Positions 1 to 5,609 of a stretch of DNA of 6,571 nt are shown piece after piece (the first letter of the stretch is position 1; every line of letters begins with the position of its first letter). Made by a program: the position numbers and the translations under genes. The stretch lies in the NCBI GenBank assembly GCA_934456315.1, contig CAKSHG010000124.1:1-6571 (forward strand). Direction: 5' to 3'. Under the pieces are notes generated by a model that was given only the letters and a program-made list of their open reading frames with translations, made no database searches and was not told where the DNA came from. The DNA comes from an uncultured Oscillospiraceae bacterium (GTDB taxonomy: Bacteria; Bacillota; Clostridia; Oscillospirales; Ruminococcaceae).

Positions 1-12
1 AGAGGTGACCAT

Positions 13-19
13 AAAGGAG
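13..19 (+). promoter_or_regulatory. Ribosome binding site of ispF (decides the start)
   Basis: AAAGGAG lies 8 bases before the ATG at 28. An in-frame GTG at 19 overlaps the last base of this motif, so it cannot be served by it; the ATG is the supported start. In another frame, an open stretch from base 2 closes at TGA 20-22, so an upstream gene may end inside this site, but too little of it is present to tell. Confidence 0.8.
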
Positions 20-27
20 TGATTCAT

Positions 28-495
28 ATGGTAAGAATAGGCACAGGATATGACGTTCACCGTCTGGTTCCGGAGCGCCGGCTGATACTCTGCGGCGTGG
101 AAATACCCTCGGAGCTTGGACTGCTGGGGCATTCCGACGCGGACGTAGCTGTCCACGCACTGATGGACGCTATCCTCGGCGCGCTGGCGATGGGTGACAT
201 CGGGAAGCTGTTCCCGGACAGCGACCCACAGTACAAGGGCGCGGACAGCATGAAGCTGCTTGCGGAGGTCATTTGCCGCATGGAGGGCGCGGGATTCCAC
301 CTCGGGAACCTCGACCTGACGATAATCGCCGAGCGCCCGAAGCTCGCGAAGCATATCCCCGCCATGCGTGAGAGCCTCGCAGCGGCGTTCGGCTGCGACA
401 TCACGCAGGTCAGCGTGAAAGCCACCACAGAAGAGGGGCTGGGTCTGGCGGGAGCAGGTATCGGCGCTCAGGCGGTCGTACTTCTCGAAAAGTAA
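28..495 (+). CDS. ispF: 2-C-methyl-D-erythritol 2,4-cyclodiphosphate synthase (IspF)
   Basis: IspF is the fifth enzyme of the MEP pathway of isoprenoid synthesis. It is a cytoplasmic homotrimer that cyclises CDP-methylerythritol 2-phosphate to the 2,4-cyclodiphosphate and releases CMP. The 155-residue product is close to the usual 155-160. The N-terminal signature GYDVH supplies metal ligands Asp9 and His11; the GHSDADV block (34-40) and His43 supply the rest of the metal and substrate site. Further family blocks are [12 protein letters not shown] (56-67), GADS (71-74) and TIIAERPK (98-105). ATTEEGLG (132-139) holds the expected acidic ligand, Glu136. After it, the usual G-R-x-E-G-I stretch is shortened to roughly GAGIG, so the Arg and Glu that cap the trimer channel in E. 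coli IspF seem absent. The gene is convergent with the GH3 gene and ends before a shared hairpin. Its left neighbour lies outside the window. The identification is secure. Confidence 0.96.
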   Translation: MVRIGTGYDVHRLVPERRLILCGVEIPSELGLLGHSDADVAVHALMDAILGALAMGDIGKLFPDSDPQYKGADSMKLLAEVICRMEGAGFHLGNLDLTIIAERPKLAKHIPAMRESLAAAFGCDITQVSVKATTEEGLGLAGAGIGAQAVVLLEK

Positions 496-498
496 TTT

Positions 499-526
499 AA
501 GGCGCAGTTTGTCTGAACTGCGCCTT
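499..526. terminator. Hairpin between convergent ispF and GH3 genes, probable bidirectional terminator
   Basis: A perfect 11-bp stem (AAGGCGCAGTT at 499-509 with AACTGCGCCTT at 516-526) encloses a 6-base loop. It sits in the 36 bases between the two facing stop codons (TAA at 493-495 and, on the minus strand, TAA at 534-532), the usual place for a shared terminator. Neither side has a good U tract: the plus strand continues with GATACTTAG and the minus strand with a mixed A/T run. Termination may be weak or Rho-assisted. Confidence 0.6.
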
Positions 527-531
527 GATAC

Positions 532-2607
532 TTAGCATTTGAATGACGGAGTCATATCAATTCCGAGATTCTTTTCCAGCAGTTCTCCCGCCGTATCTGT
601 TCCAACATAGAACGTATAGATTCCCGGAATCTCCTCCGGAGTGCCGTCCGCGCGGACGGTAACGAACGCTGAATCTGAGTACCGAACGCGGACCTCCCTG
701 GTTTCGTGCGGCTGCAATCTCACACGCTGGAACCCGCACAGCGAGCGGTTCGGGACCGAATCCTCGCTGTAGCCCTTGATGTATATCTGCACGACCTCCT
801 CAGCCGGGATATCGCTGCGGTTTTCTACCGTGACATCAATAAAGCCGCCATCAGCGAACTTCATATCCAGGCAGCGGACATCTGCGTAACTAAGCCCGTG
901 CCCGAACGGATACAGCACGTTTTCCTCCGTGCAGTAGCGGTAAGTCCTGCCCTTCATGCTGTAATCCCGGATATCCGGGAGCAGGTCGGCGGTCTTATAG
1001 AACGTCACCGGGAGCTTTCCGCTCGGGGAAACATCTCCGAAAAGCAGACCGGCAAGCGCTCGCCCGCCAAGCTGCCCGGGATACCACATATCGAGCAGGG
1101 CGTCGCACTTTACCCCCACGTTCACCGAACTGCCCGCCGCAAGCACGATAACAAGCGGCTTTCCGAGCTTCTCGAGCTTTTCGAGAAGAATGCGCTGGCT
1201 TTCCGGCAGGCGCAGGTCGGGCTTATCGCCGGAGCTGAACTCGTTTCCGGTGTCGCCCTCCTCACCCTCGAGCGTGGCGTCAAGTCCCACGCAGGCAACG
1301 ACTACATCGGCGCATTCCGCCATCGCGACAGCTTCGGAATACAGGTCGCCGGGCTGCGCCAGTCCCTGGGTGCGGTCCCTGTAGAGGTGGCAGCCCTGGG
1401 AATACAGTATTCGTCCGGAAAAGCGCTCCCTTATGCCGTCCAGGAACGTCACATACTCGTCGGCGGTGCCGTTGTAGTTGCCGGTGAGGGCGTCGCGGCT
1501 GTCCGCGTTGGGACCTATCACCGCGATAGTCCCCAGCTTATCCGAAAGCGGCAGTATGCCGTTATTCTCGAGCAGCACAGCGGAGCGCAGCGCGCATTCC
1601 AGCGAGTGCTGCTTGCTTTCCGGGGTCGAAACCGCAGTCAGCGGGATATCGTCGTACTCCGTCCGGTCGAGCTGACCTAGGCGTATCCTTGTGCGGAGGA
1701 CGTGCACGCAGGCGCGCCTGATATCGTCCTCGGTGATCAGCCCCTTTTCAAGCGCGGCGAGGACATGCAGGTATGTATTACCGCAGTTCATGTCGCATCC
1801 CGCTTTCAGCGCCATTGCGGCGGACTCCGGCGCGGTGGCGGTTATGCAGTGGGTGGTGTGGAAATCCCGGATAGCCCAGCAGTCGGAAGTAAAGTAGCCG
1901 TCAAAGCCCCACTCCTTCAGCTTTCCCATCAGGAAAGGGCTGGCGCACGCCGGCTCGCCGTTTACAAGATTGTACGCGCCCATGACGCTCTCGACATGGG
2001 CTTCCTTGACGAGCGCGCGGAACGCCGGGAGATAGGTTTCCTCGATATCCTTTGCGGAAGCCTTCGCGTCAAACGTGTGACGCTCTGCCTCCGGACCGCT
2101 GTGCACTGCGAAATGCTTGGCGCAGGCAGCGGTCTTGAGATACTTTCCCTCGCCCTGAAGTCCCCGGACGTACTCCTTGCCCAGCTCTGAAGTCAGGTAG
2201 GGATCCTCGCCGTAGGTTTCGTGCCCCCTGCCCCAGCGCGGGTCGCGGAATATGTTCACGTTCGGAGCCCAGAGGGTCAGTCCCTTGTAGATGTCATGGT
2301 CGCCGTGACGGCTCGCCGCGTTGTACTTCGCGCGAGCCTCGGTGGAGGTTATCTCCGCGCATTTGTGAAGCATGTCCCGGTCGAACATAGCGGCAAGTCC
2401 TATCGCCTGCGGGAACATCGTCGCCGTACCTGCCCGTGCAACTCCGTGCAGCCCCTCGTTCCACCAGTTGTAGGCGGGAAGCCCTGCGGACGGGATAGCC
2501 GGAGCGTCATATTTGAGCTGCTCCGCCTGCTGCTGAACGGTCAGCGTATCGGCGAGCGCTTCCGCCCGCTCCTGCGGTGTGAGTGAATCATTGTGATAGT
2601 CAGACAT
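532..2607 (-). CDS. Glycoside hydrolase family 3, beta-xylosidase/beta-glucosidase type
   Basis: This 691-residue enzyme should remove non-reducing terminal sugars from beta-linked oligosaccharides (xylo- or cello-oligosaccharides) by a retaining mechanism. It has no signal peptide, so it probably acts in the cytoplasm on imported oligomers. The N-terminal GH3 barrel covers about residues 12-310: WWNEGLHGVARAG (48-60), WAPNVNIFRDPRWGRGHE (113-130), TYGEDPYL, KHFAVHSGPE (164-173) and the nucleophile motif TSDCWAI, with Asp242 as the predicted nucleophile. The GH3 C-terminal domain (about 340-575) contains AVLLENNGILPL and the acidic run EGEEGDT (448-454), where the acid/base residue is expected. 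A fibronectin-III-like domain follows (about 605-675, including NRSLCGFQRV). WWNEGLHGVARAG together with DPRWGRGHE suits GH3 beta-xylosidase-like members, but substrate choice cannot be read with certainty. The ATG has AGGAGGT 5 bases upstream (2613-2619). The gene follows the MBL hydrolase by 95 bp and may be co-transcribed with it. Confidence 0.93.
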   Translation of the reverse strand: MSDYHNDSLTPQERAEALADTLTVQQQAEQLKYDAPAIPSAGLPAYNWWNEGLHGVARAGTATMFPQAIGLAAMFDRDMLHKCAEITSTEARAKYNAASRHGDHDIYKGLTLWAPNVNIFRDPRWGRGHETYGEDPYLTSELGKEYVRGLQGEGKYLKTAACAKHFAVHSGPEAERHTFDAKASAKDIEETYLPAFRALVKEAHVESVMGAYNLVNGEPACASPFLMGKLKEWGFDGYFTSDCWAIRDFHTTHCITATAPESAAMALKAGCDMNCGNTYLHVLAALEKGLITEDDIRRACVHVLRTRIRLGQLDRTEYDDIPLTAVSTPESKQHSLECALRSAVLLENNGILPLSDKLGTIAVIGPNADSRDALTGNYNGTADEYVTFLDGIRERFSGRILYSQGCHLYRDRTQGLAQPGDLYSEAVAMAECADVVVACVGLDATLEGEEGDTGNEFSSGDKPDLRLPESQRILLEKLEKLGKPLVIVLAAGSSVNVGVKCDALLDMWYPGQLGGRALAGLLFGDVSPSGKLPVTFYKTADLLPDIRDYSMKGRTYRYCTEENVLYPFGHGLSYADVRCLDMKFADGGFIDVTVENRSDIPAEEVVQIYIKGYSEDSVPNRSLCGFQRVRLQPHETREVRVRYSDSAFVTVRADGTPEEIPGIYTFYVGTDTAGELLEKNLGIDMTPSFKC

Positions 2608-2702
2608 AATTTACCTCCTGTATATTGTTCAAGATATATTACAAATCGGAATTTGATTACAGTATACACGCTGTATATTATCGCAGATTAAAACCTATTG
2701 TA
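2608..2702 (-). promoter_or_regulatory. AT-rich gap upstream of the GH3 gene with a small dyad and a 9-bp direct repeat
   Basis: Seen in the sequence: a perfect inverted repeat TATACA-CGC-TGTATA (2663-2677), and two direct copies of CTGTATATT (2618-2626 and 2671-2679) whose starts are 53 bp apart. The first copy runs into the Shine-Dalgarno of the GH3 gene and the second overlaps the dyad. I found no good -35/-10 pair on the minus strand and no terminator for the upstream hydrolase gene. A sugar-responsive operator is possible, but this is inference only. Confidence 0.3.
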
Positions 2703-3581
2703 TTAGTGCTTGCGCTGAAACAGCAGACGTGTTCCCTCGTAGACCGGCTCGATGCGTTTCTGCTCAAGCAACCAGGTAACGTAGCTGCGGACAGTCTGTC
2801 CGACCAGCAGGTACTGCATGAGGTACAGCCGGATATGGTATTTCTCCAGGCATTCCGCGATAAGGTCGTCGATCGTTTTCGGGGAGCTGCACATGTTTTC
2901 GATGTTGCCAGCGACCTCGTCCATCGCTGAAAGGTTTTCACGGACGAGCCCGGCGATATCCTCGCATGGCTGATCGTGTGCGGGAATGAACAGGCTCCCG
3001 CTGAATCCGGCAAGGCGATCCAGGGATTCCCGGTGCTGCTTCTGGGAGTACACGAATGAAATGCGATGCTTTGCAAGGTCCCGGGCGCTCACCACTGCGT
3101 CCGCAGTGAACCACACGCCGTCCCGGGTACGGAAAACAGCCTGCGCCATGTCGTGTCCGTCCAGACGGGCGAATTCCAGACCAGGCGGGAGCGCGTCCCC
3201 GGAAAGCTCGGTGCAGTCGCAGGGCGGCGGGAGCAGCAGCTTTGTGCACATCTCCGGGGTAGTGCTGCCGCCGTAGAGAGTCACCGGGATAAGGAAGCTG
3301 TGCTTCACAGCCGCCGCGGATATTCCCGGAGCGTAGACCTCGCAGCCGGTCTGTTCACGCAGAAAAGCCGCCCCGGCTACATGGTCGGCGTGGGAATGGG
3401 TCAGGAACAGCTTTTTCAGTTCCCAGCCACGCTCTGTTATCTGCTCCAGAACATTTGCGGCAATGTCCCTCGAACCTGCGTCGATCATGCAGACTTCACG
3501 TTCCGAATACCGGAATATTCCTATATTTGTAGGGGCAGGAGCATACCAGGTATCCTCCCCGACCCTGATAAAACTGTACAA
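2703..3581 (-). CDS. Metallo-beta-lactamase-fold metal-dependent hydrolase with C-terminal helical domain
   Basis: This 292-residue cytoplasmic protein has the glyoxalase-II-like metallo-beta-lactamase fold and an intact two-metal site: THSHADH (61-67), then His143 in LDGHD, Asp161 in FTADAV and His202 in PAHDQP. MIDAGSRD (32-39) is the expected strand and turn before the metal motif. Residues about 235-292 form an alpha-helical, winged-helix-like tail ending in a basic FQRKH, as in many stand-alone MBL hydrolases that act on thioesters, lactones or phosphoesters. The substrate cannot be named. The start is TTG at 3581-3579, supported by GGAGG 7 bases upstream and by residues before the first Met (YSFIRVGEDTWYAPAPTN) that match the family's N-terminal strands. 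The next Met, residue 32, would cut off the first strands. The gene has its own promoter just after the cysK terminator. The GH3 gene downstream may share its transcript. Confidence 0.88.
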   Translation of the reverse strand: MYSFIRVGEDTWYAPAPTNIGIFRYSEREVCMIDAGSRDIAANVLEQITERGWELKKLFLTHSHADHVAGAAFLREQTGCEVYAPGISAAAVKHSFLIPVTLYGGSTTPEMCTKLLLPPPCDCTELSGDALPPGLEFARLDGHDMAQAVFRTRDGVWFTADAVVSARDLAKHRISFVYSQKQHRESLDRLAGFSGSLFIPAHDQPCEDIAGLVRENLSAMDEVAGNIENMCSSPKTIDDLIAECLEKYHIRLYLMQYLLVGQTVRSYVTWLLEQKRIEPVYEGTRLLFQRKH

Positions 3582-3588
3582 TTTCTTT

Positions 3589-3593
3589 CCTCC
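3589..3593 (-). promoter_or_regulatory. Ribosome binding site supporting a TTG start
   Basis: On the minus strand GGAGG is followed by 7 bases (AAAGAAA) and then TTG at 3581. No ATG or GTG lies at a usable distance in this frame, so this site is the main reason for choosing the TTG start of the MBL hydrolase. Confidence 0.75.
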
Positions 3594-3610
3594 AACTTTA
3601 CTTTTAGTAT

Positions 3611-3639
3611 ATTATACCCCAAATATTTATAATAGTCAA
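3611..3639 (-). promoter_or_regulatory. Sigma-A-type promoter of the MBL hydrolase gene
   Basis: On the minus strand, TTGACT (3639-3634) and TATAAT (3616-3611) are separated by exactly 17 bases: an 11 of 12 match to consensus. Transcription would start near 3604, giving a leader of about 20 bases that just holds the ribosome binding site. The -35 element begins only a few bases past the T-rich tail of the cysK terminator. Confidence 0.8.
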
Positions 3640-3656
3640 GACAAAATGCAAAAAGA

Positions 3657-3690
3657 ATCCGCCCCGGAACATCGCAGTTTCGGGGCGGAT
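3657..3690 (-). terminator. Intrinsic terminator of cysK
   Basis: ATCCGCCCCG (3657-3666) pairs perfectly with CGGGGCGGAT (3681-3690). Three further pairs including one G-T wobble extend the stem to 13 bp around an 8-base loop. On the minus strand it is followed by ATTCTTTTTGCATTTTG, a usable U tract. It lies 22 bases past the cysK stop codon. Confidence 0.88.
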
Positions 3691-3712
3691 AAATTTGGAA
3701 GTAACCTTTATA

Positions 3713-4642
3713 TCAATCAGCGAACATAGCGGTAGAGAGGTATCTCTCGCCGGTGTCGGGAAGCAGAACTACGATGTTCTTGCCCTTGTTCTCGGGACGC
3801 TTTGCGAGCTGGATAGCAGCCCACATAGCCGCTCCGGAGGAAATGCCCACCAGGACGCCCTGGGTGCGTGCGATACGTCTGCCGGTAGCGAATGCGTCGT
3901 CGTTGTCAACCGGGATAACCTCGTCGTAGATCTTGGTGTCGAGTGTTTCGGGAACGAAACCTGCGCCGATACCCTGGATCTTGTGAGGACCAGCCTTGCC
4001 CTCGGAAAGTACCGGGGAGCTCTTCGGCTCGACTGCAACCACCTTAACTGCGGGATTCCTGGACTTCAGATACTTTCCGACGCCGCTGACGGTTCCGCCA
4101 GTACCTACGCCTGCAACGAAAATGTCGACCTTGCCGTCGGTGTCCTCCCAGATCTCCGGACCAGTGGACGCAACGTGAGCCGCCGGGTTAGCCGGGTTGG
4201 TGAACTGCGACGGGATAAAGCCGCCGGGGATCTCCTTTGCAAGCTCATTAGCCTTCTCGATGGCGCCCTTCATGCCCTTTGCGCCGTCAGTGAGGACCAG
4301 CTCTGCACCGTATGCCTTCATCAGGTTGCGGCGCTCGATGCTCATCGTTTCAGGCATTACGATGATGATGCGATAGTTTCTTGCAGCTGCGACTGCCGCA
4401 AGTCCGATACCAGTGTTGCCGCTGGTCGGCTCGATGATAACGCTGTCGGGCTTGAGAACTCCGCTCTTCTCAGCGTCGTCTATCATTGCTACAGCAACTC
4501 TGTCCTTTACGCTTCCGGCGGGGTTGAAAAGCTCCAGCTTCGCGAAGATCTTCGCGCCGGTCTGCTCCTCGGCTTCGATCTTTGTCACTTCCAGCAGCGG
4601 GGTGCGTCCTACGAGGTCGGTGATGGTCTGATAAACTTTCAT
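3713..4642 (-). CDS. cysK: Cysteine synthase (O-acetylserine sulfhydrylase)
   Basis: CysK makes L-cysteine from O-acetyl-L-serine and sulfide using pyridoxal phosphate, as a cytoplasmic homodimer. At 309 residues it has the normal length for Firmicutes. The PLP lysine is Lys46 in NPAGSVKDR (40-48); the substrate loop TSGNTG is at 73-78; the phosphate-binding loop GTGGT is at 180-184; GISSGA (266-271) and [10 protein letters not shown] (295-304) complete the active site. The close overall match to CysK ([24 protein letters not shown]) favours cysteine synthase over cystathionine beta-synthase or threonine synthase relatives. CysM is the nearest alternative but less likely. The ATG has AAAGGAGA (4656-4649) 6 bases upstream. 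The gene is a single transcription unit with a consensus promoter, an operator-like palindrome over the start site and its own terminator. No cysE or other sulfur gene is next to it. Confidence 0.96.
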   Translation of the reverse strand: MKVYQTITDLVGRTPLLEVTKIEAEEQTGAKIFAKLELFNPAGSVKDRVAVAMIDDAEKSGVLKPDSVIIEPTSGNTGIGLAAVAAARNYRIIIVMPETMSIERRNLMKAYGAELVLTDGAKGMKGAIEKANELAKEIPGGFIPSQFTNPANPAAHVASTGPEIWEDTDGKVDIFVAGVGTGGTVSGVGKYLKSRNPAVKVVAVEPKSSPVLSEGKAGPHKIQGIGAGFVPETLDTKIYDEVIPVDNDDAFATGRRIARTQGVLVGISSGAAMWAAIQLAKRPENKGKNIVVLLPDTGERYLSTAMFAD

Positions 4643-4702
4643 GGTAGTTCTCCTTTACTTATCAATAATTCCGAACAGGTATCCTTTCAAATCTCTAGAT
4701 TA

Positions 4703-4719
4703 CCTATCAACTTGATAGG
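4703..4719. promoter_or_regulatory. Perfect 17-bp palindrome over the cysK transcription start, candidate operator
   Basis: CCTATCAA-C-TTGATAGG has two perfect 8-bp arms around one base. It directly abuts the cysK -10 element (4720-4725) and covers the predicted +1 near 4713, where a bound protein would block initiation. In Firmicutes cysK genes are commonly controlled by the Rrf2-family regulator CymR (established), and Rrf2 proteins bind palindromes of about this size. Assigning the site to CymR or another Rrf2 protein is inference. Confidence 0.65.
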
Positions 4720-4748
4720 ATTATAGCACATTTTTTTCCCGATGTCAA
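4720..4748 (-). promoter_or_regulatory. Consensus promoter of cysK
   Basis: On the minus strand, TTGACA (4748-4743) and TATAAT (4725-4720) are separated by 17 bases, matching the consensus at all 12 positions. A TGC just before TATAAT gives an extended -10. The predicted leader is about 70 bases, too short for a T-box. Such a strong promoter next to a palindrome fits control by repression. Confidence 0.88.
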
Positions 4749-4766
4749 GGGGGTATACGAATTTTT

Positions 4767-4796
4767 TTGAAAAATTTCTGAATTGTATGGGATAAT
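4767..4796 (+). promoter_or_regulatory. Possible distal promoter (P1) of the NPNTG protein gene
   Basis: TTGAAA (4767-4772) and GATAAT (4791-4796) are 18 bases apart, with TGG just before the -10 (an extended -10). Transcription would start near 4803 and give a leader of about 130 bases containing the whole inverted repeat at 4836-4901. Its -35 lies 18 bp from the divergent cysK -35. Confidence 0.45.
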
Positions 4797-4835
4797 TAAC
4801 CGTTTATAAAAAGGTCGGGTCTGCAAATAATAACA

Positions 4836-4901
4836 CCGTGCAGTCATAAGCTGATCAGACGGAACATCACCTCACGCTTTATCAGCTTTTGACCTGCACG
4901 G
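4836..4901. repeat. Large imperfect inverted repeat / hairpin in the divergent intergenic region
   Basis: The arms at 4836-4855 and 4881-4901 form 19 base pairs in three blocks: CCGTGCAG with CTGCACGG (8 bp), TCA with TGA (3 bp), and AAGCTGAT with ATCAGCTT (8 bp). A one-base bulge (C4893) and one T-T mismatch separate the blocks; the loop is 25 bases. No U tract follows on the plus strand, and no gene on the minus strand ends here, so it does not look like a terminator. If transcribed from P1 it would be a leader RNA hairpin; if the proximal promoter is used, its right arm contains the -35 and it would act as DNA. I recognise no known riboswitch. Confidence 0.7.
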
Positions 4902-4919
4902 CAGTATACAATATATAAT
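4889..4919 (+). promoter_or_regulatory. Possible proximal promoter (P2) of the NPNTG protein gene
   Basis: TTGACC (4889-4894), inside the right arm of the inverted repeat, is followed after 17 bases by TATATA (4912-4917) or after 19 bases by the better TATAAT (4914-4919). Transcription would begin around 4924-4926, close to the ribosome binding site, leaving a leader of only about 10-12 bases. P1 and P2 may both be used. Confidence 0.4.
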
Positions 4920-4935
4920 AGAGAGGAAAGGCAAT

Positions 4936-5400
4936 ATGAAAAAGCTTTTAAGTCTTGCAGCAGCCCTTGCCGCAGCAGGCGCCCTCACAATAGGCGCGTC
5001 TGCGAACGGCGGGATCGTCGGCGGAGTCGTAAACGCCGGCGAGGATATCGTCAACGGCGTAGTAGGCGCGGGCGAGGACATCGTCGACGGCGTGACCGGC
5101 AATAATTCCGGCATGAACAACGGGACCGGAACATCAGGCACTACGACCGGAAACGGTGCAACTACCGGTACGGACACCGTGAAGCCCGGCTCTGCAAACA
5201 ATACAACAGGCTCCAATACGACATCAGGAACAACCTCCGGTACGAACTCCGGCACAGCAACCACACCCACCACGCCTAACGCACCTAACACTGCCGCTCC
5301 CGGAAACCCCAACACGGGCGTTCCGTTCAATATGGCGGCATTCGGCGCGGCTGCGCTGGGCCTTGCAGGCGTAGCGCTCTCTTTCCGCAGGGACGACTGA
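4936..5400 (+). CDS. Small secreted Gly/Thr/Asn-rich protein with C-terminal NPNTG anchor signal
   Basis: The product has 154 residues. A typical signal peptide (MKKLL, then an Ala/Leu core) ends at ASA, residues 21-23. Next come two 11-residue repeats, VVNAGEDIVNG (31-41) and VVGAGEDIVDG (42-52), identical at 9 positions, then a low-complexity, surely disordered Gly/Thr/Asn/Ser stretch (about 53-110) and a Thr/Pro/Asn part (about 111-123). The C terminus has the three parts of a sortase signal: NPNTG (124-128), a hydrophobic segment (about 131-150) and a short charged tail RRDD. I infer a wall-linked or membrane-held surface protein with a flexible stalk; there is no enzymatic domain. I recognise no named family. 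The ATG is preceded by GAGAGGAAAGG (4921-4931). It is divergent from cysK and ends in its own terminator. A plain membrane-anchored protein remains possible if no matching sortase exists. Confidence 0.8.
   Translation: MKKLLSLAAALAAAGALTIGASANGGIVGGVVNAGEDIVNGVVGAGEDIVDGVTGNNSGMNNGTGTSGTTTGNGATTGTDTVKPGSANNTTGSNTTSGTTSGTNSGTATTPTTPNAPNTAAPGNPNTGVPFNMAAFGAAALGLAGVALSFRRDD
5026..5091 (+). repeat. Two tandem 33-bp coding repeats
   Basis: 5026-5058 and 5059-5091 each encode the 11-residue unit VV(N/G)AGEDIV(N/D)G just after the signal peptide. The copies keep the frame and differ at about seven bases, several of them silent, which suggests an older duplication kept under protein-level selection. 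Confidence 0.7.
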
Positions 5401-5425
5401 ATTTAGGTCAATTAAGTAATTAGTG

Positions 5426-5461
5426 ATGCACTTTCGCAAAGGCGGAAGTGCATTCTTTTTT
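5426..5461 (+). terminator. Intrinsic terminator after the NPNTG protein gene
   Basis: ATGCACTTTCGC (5426-5437) pairs with GCGGAAGTGCAT (5442-5453) in a 12-bp stem with one T-G wobble and an AAAG tetraloop, followed at once by TCTTTTTT (5454-5461). This is a strong Rho-independent terminator 25 bases past the stop codon and argues against an operon with the next gene. Confidence 0.93.
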
Positions 5462-5521
5462 AAGGTAAAAAAATTATACCTTTTCACTAAATTTTTTTGG
5501 AAATCATGGTTAAAATGACAG

Positions 5522-5550
5522 TTGCTTTTTTTTGAAGTTTATTGTAAAAT
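5522..5550 (+). promoter_or_regulatory. Probable promoter of the NPDTG protein gene, with upstream A/T tracts
   Basis: TTGCTT (5522-5527) and TAAAAT (5545-5550) are 17 bases apart. The -35 is poor, but runs of A or T lie upstream at about 5467-5473 (A7) and 5492-5498 (T7), with T8 at 5526-5533 in the spacer; these could act as UP-element or bent DNA. The predicted leader is about 53 bases. The 5463-5609 gap holds no convincing gene; a small AAGGTA/TACCTT hairpin (5462-5482) just after the terminator may be a backup stop. Confidence 0.4.
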
Positions 5551-5593
5551 ATAAAAGAGGATTTAGTGTTTGCTATCCGCTCAAAAAATATCT

Positions 5594-5600
5594 AGGAGGA
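5594..5600 (+). promoter_or_regulatory. Ribosome binding site of the NPDTG protein gene (decides the start)
   Basis: AGGAGGA stands 9 bases before the ATG at 5610. The reading frame is open further upstream to a TTG at 5532, but that start has no ribosome binding site, would overlap the predicted promoter and would put 26 residues in front of a normal signal peptide. Confidence 0.88.
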
Positions 5601-5609
5601 TTTTTTCTT

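Noticed and set aside
19..27. GTG start for ispF three codons earlier
   Set aside because: The codon overlaps the ribosome binding site itself, and IspF proteins begin at the MxRIGxGYD segment.
706..2190. Long plus-strand open frames (324 and 162 codons) opposite the GH3 gene
   Set aside because: They are antisense to a strongly conserved gene, lack ribosome binding sites and known motifs, and arise from its GC-rich third codon positions.
4643..4713. T-box or other riboswitch in the cysK leader
   Set aside because: The predicted leader is only about 70 bases, with no specifier-loop or antiterminator pattern and no terminator hairpin; only a small AATCT/AGATT dyad (4690-4701) is seen.
3695..4726. 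A 343-codon plus-strand open frame covering cysK and both its flanks
   Set aside because: It runs through the cysK promoter, palindrome and terminator region, has no initiation signal, and its protein is low-complexity Cys/Leu-rich shadow sequence of a well-identified gene.
4836..4901. Inverted repeat read as a terminator or as a mobile-element remnant
   Set aside because: No adequate U tract on either strand, no gene ending into it from the minus side, and no target-site duplication or transposase fragment beside it.
4872..5330. A 152-codon minus-strand frame rich in Val/Pro, opposite the NPNTG gene
   Set aside because: Its Val/Pro runs are the reverse complement of the Thr/Gly/Asn codons on the real strand, and the plus frame has a signal peptide, anchor, ribosome binding site and terminator.
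5506..5535. Nine-codon open frame (MVKMTVAFF) before the NPDTG gene, as a leader peptide
   Set aside because: It lies upstream of the predicted transcription start, has only a weak GGAA before it and no attenuator follows.
5532..5609. Longer TTG start for the NPDTG protein
   Set aside because: It would place 26 extra residues before a normal signal peptide, has no Shine-Dalgarno and overlaps the likely promoter; the ATG at 5610 has AGGAGGA.
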